From the NCBI GenBank assembly GCA_007280825.1, contig QYQI01000067.1, forward strand, positions 1 through 6,943: a stretch of DNA of 6,943 nt, given 5' to 3'. Under the pieces are notes generated by a model. It saw only the letters and a program-made list of their open reading frames with translations, was not told the DNA's origin and searched no databases. Source of the DNA: Ignavibacteriales bacterium. GTDB taxonomy: Bacteria > Bacteroidota > Ignavibacteria > Ignavibacteriales > Melioribacteraceae. Within the stretch, counting starts at the first letter, position 1, and each line of letters opens with the position of its first letter. A program made the position numbers and the translations under genes. This document shows positions 5,857 to 6,943 of the stretch, piece after piece.

Positions 5857-6943
5857 ATGAAAAATATTAGTAAACATCTTCCATATATAATCGTTGCATT
5901 GCTTTTAGGTTTGTTCATAGGTCTGAAGTTAAATGATGTCGTTTCATTCTCCGAAAAAACTAAACAACTTAAAAAGATCGGTGATATAATGGAATTCACC
6001 GAAGATTATTATGTGGATAAAGTTGATGCACAAAAATTAACTGAAGATGCCATAAAAGGAATGTTCAGCGGTTTAGATCCGCACACTGTTTATATCTCTG
6101 CAAAAGATCAAACTGCTGAAGAAGAATCTTTCAGAGGAAATTTTGAAGGAATCGGTGTTGAGTTTCAAATTGTAAATGATACGATTACTGTTGTATCGCC
6201 AATTACAAACGGACCTAGTGAGATGGTTGGAATTATGTCGGGTGACCGTATAGTTAAAATTGACGGGAAGAGCAGCGTTGGGTGGAAAAACGAAGACGTA
6301 ATTAAAAAGTTACGCGGCAATAAAGGCACTACTGTTGATCTGACTATTTTCAGACCAAGTTTGAAATCTGTAACAACATTTAAAGTAACACGTGATAAGA
6401 TCAATTTATTTTCTGTTGATGCTTCCTTAATGTACGATAACGAAACCGGTTATATAAATCTTACACGCTTTTCAGAAACAACAACAGAAGAGATGTTAAA
6501 TGCGCTTCAGGATCTTACATCAAAAGGAATGAAGAGATTAGTTCTTGATCTTAGGAATAATCCCGGCGGATATGAAATGCAAGCATCTAATGTTGCTGAT
6601 CTATTTATAGACGGGGATAAAATGATTGTTTATAATAAAGGTAGGTTAAAACAATCAAGCGAAGAATATCATGCTGGAAAAACCTATCCATATGAAAAAA
6701 TTCCGTTAATCATTTTAGTAAATCGCGGTTCTGCATCAGCGAGCGAAATTGTGTCCGGCGCTGTGCAGGATTGGGATAGAGGTTTAATTGTTGGTGAAAC
6801 AACTTTTGGAAAAGGTCTTGTACAAACTCCAATTCAATTAAAAGACGGCTCGGCAGTTAGAATAACAATCGCAAAATATTTTACACCTTCAGGAAGACAA
6901 ATTCAGAGAAATTATAAGGACAAGAATAAATACTATGACTGTA
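5857..6943 (+). CDS. ctp: Carboxyl-terminal processing protease, peptidase S41 family, 3'-truncated by window edge
   Basis: Membrane-anchored serine protease of the CtpA/Prc family, acting outside the cytoplasmic membrane. Relatives trim or degrade envelope proteins and peptidoglycan hydrolases; the substrate here is unknown. The frame is open for 362 codons to the window end without a stop. Residues 10-25 (YIIVALLLGLFIGLKL) form a single membrane segment without a clear cleavage site or lipobox. Residues 40-95 are the N-terminal S41 region (FTEDYYVDKVD, then AIKGMFSGLDPHTVYIS). A PDZ domain spans about 98-180 (GIGVEF, then GIMSGDRIVKIDGK). The protease core has YINLTRFSETTTEEM, LVLDLRNNPGG, then NRGSASASEIVSGAVQD with nucleophile Ser294, and FGKGLVQ with general base Lys319 and Gln323. 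The 25-residue Ser-Lys spacing is canonical, so the enzyme should be active. Its C-terminus, including any added domain, lies beyond the window. The symbol is generic. Confidence 0.94.
   Translation, partial: MKNISKHLPYIIVALLLGLFIGLKLNDVVSFSEKTKQLKKIGDIMEFTEDYYVDKVDAQKLTEDAIKGMFSGLDPHTVYISAKDQTAEEESFRGNFEGIGVEFQIVNDTITVVSPITNGPSEMVGIMSGDRIVKIDGKSSVGWKNEDVIKKLRGNKGTTVDLTIFRPSLKSVTTFKVTRDKINLFSVDASLMYDNETGYINLTRFSETTTEEMLNALQDLTSKGMKRLVLDLRNNPGGYEMQASNVADLFIDGDKMIVYNKGRLKQSSEEYHAGKTYPYEKIPLIILVNRGSASASEIVSGAVQDWDRGLIVGETTFGKGLVQTPIQLKDGSAVRITIAKYFTPSGRQIQRNYKDKNKYYDC

Noticed and set aside
5628..5999. 123-codon open frame on the minus strand across the lysS-ctp junction
   Set aside because: It runs antisense to the conserved LysRS motif 3 region and the start of ctp, and its product resembles no family I know.
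6165..6404. 79-codon open frame on the minus strand within ctp
   Set aside because: It is antisense to the PDZ domain; its hydrophobic composition follows from the sense-strand codons.

Overview
The window is a dense, AT-rich stretch of bacterial chromosome with seven genes, all on the plus strand. Only about 50 bases lie between genes. Two genes are cut by the window edges: trpS lacks its 5' part and a ctp-type S41 protease lacks its 3' part. Gene content, AT-rich codon use, weak Shine-Dalgarno signals at most starts and possible Bacteroidota-like promoter boxes suggest a member of the Bacteroidota/Chlorobi/Ignavibacteria group, possibly Ignavibacteria. This placement is an impression from the proteins, not a phylogenetic result.

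Layout: positions 1-4299 form one tightly packed run: trpS (tryptophanyl-tRNA synthetase, C-terminal 235 residues), scpA and scpB (the kleisin and its partner in the Smc-ScpAB condensin), an RluB/RsuA-family rRNA pseudouridine synthase, and an exported S13-family D-alanyl-D-alanine carboxypeptidase (DacB/PBP4 type). In order, the junctions are a 1-nt gap, then overlaps of 8, 20 and 20 nt, so the run very probably forms one transcription unit with translational coupling. A 40-nt gap follows, the only real intergenic space. It carries two copies of TAATTTTG and a strong GGAGG ribosome binding site before a TTG-initiated lysS (lysyl-tRNA synthetase). The ctp gene follows lysS after 8 nt.

Functionally the run joins translation (aminoacylation and rRNA modification), chromosome segregation and cell-wall remodelling. 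It is core housekeeping DNA. No mobile element, CRISPR array, tRNA or rRNA gene, or horizontal-transfer signature was seen, and no clearly new system was found. The points most worth a second look are a four-cysteine pattern in TrpRS that closely resembles the [4Fe-4S] motif of Thermotoga maritima TrpRS, a KAG in place of the usual KTG motif in the carboxypeptidase, a diverged C-terminal motif in the pseudouridine synthase, a very acidic ScpB tail whose end overlaps rluB, and the promoter-like structure in front of lysS.
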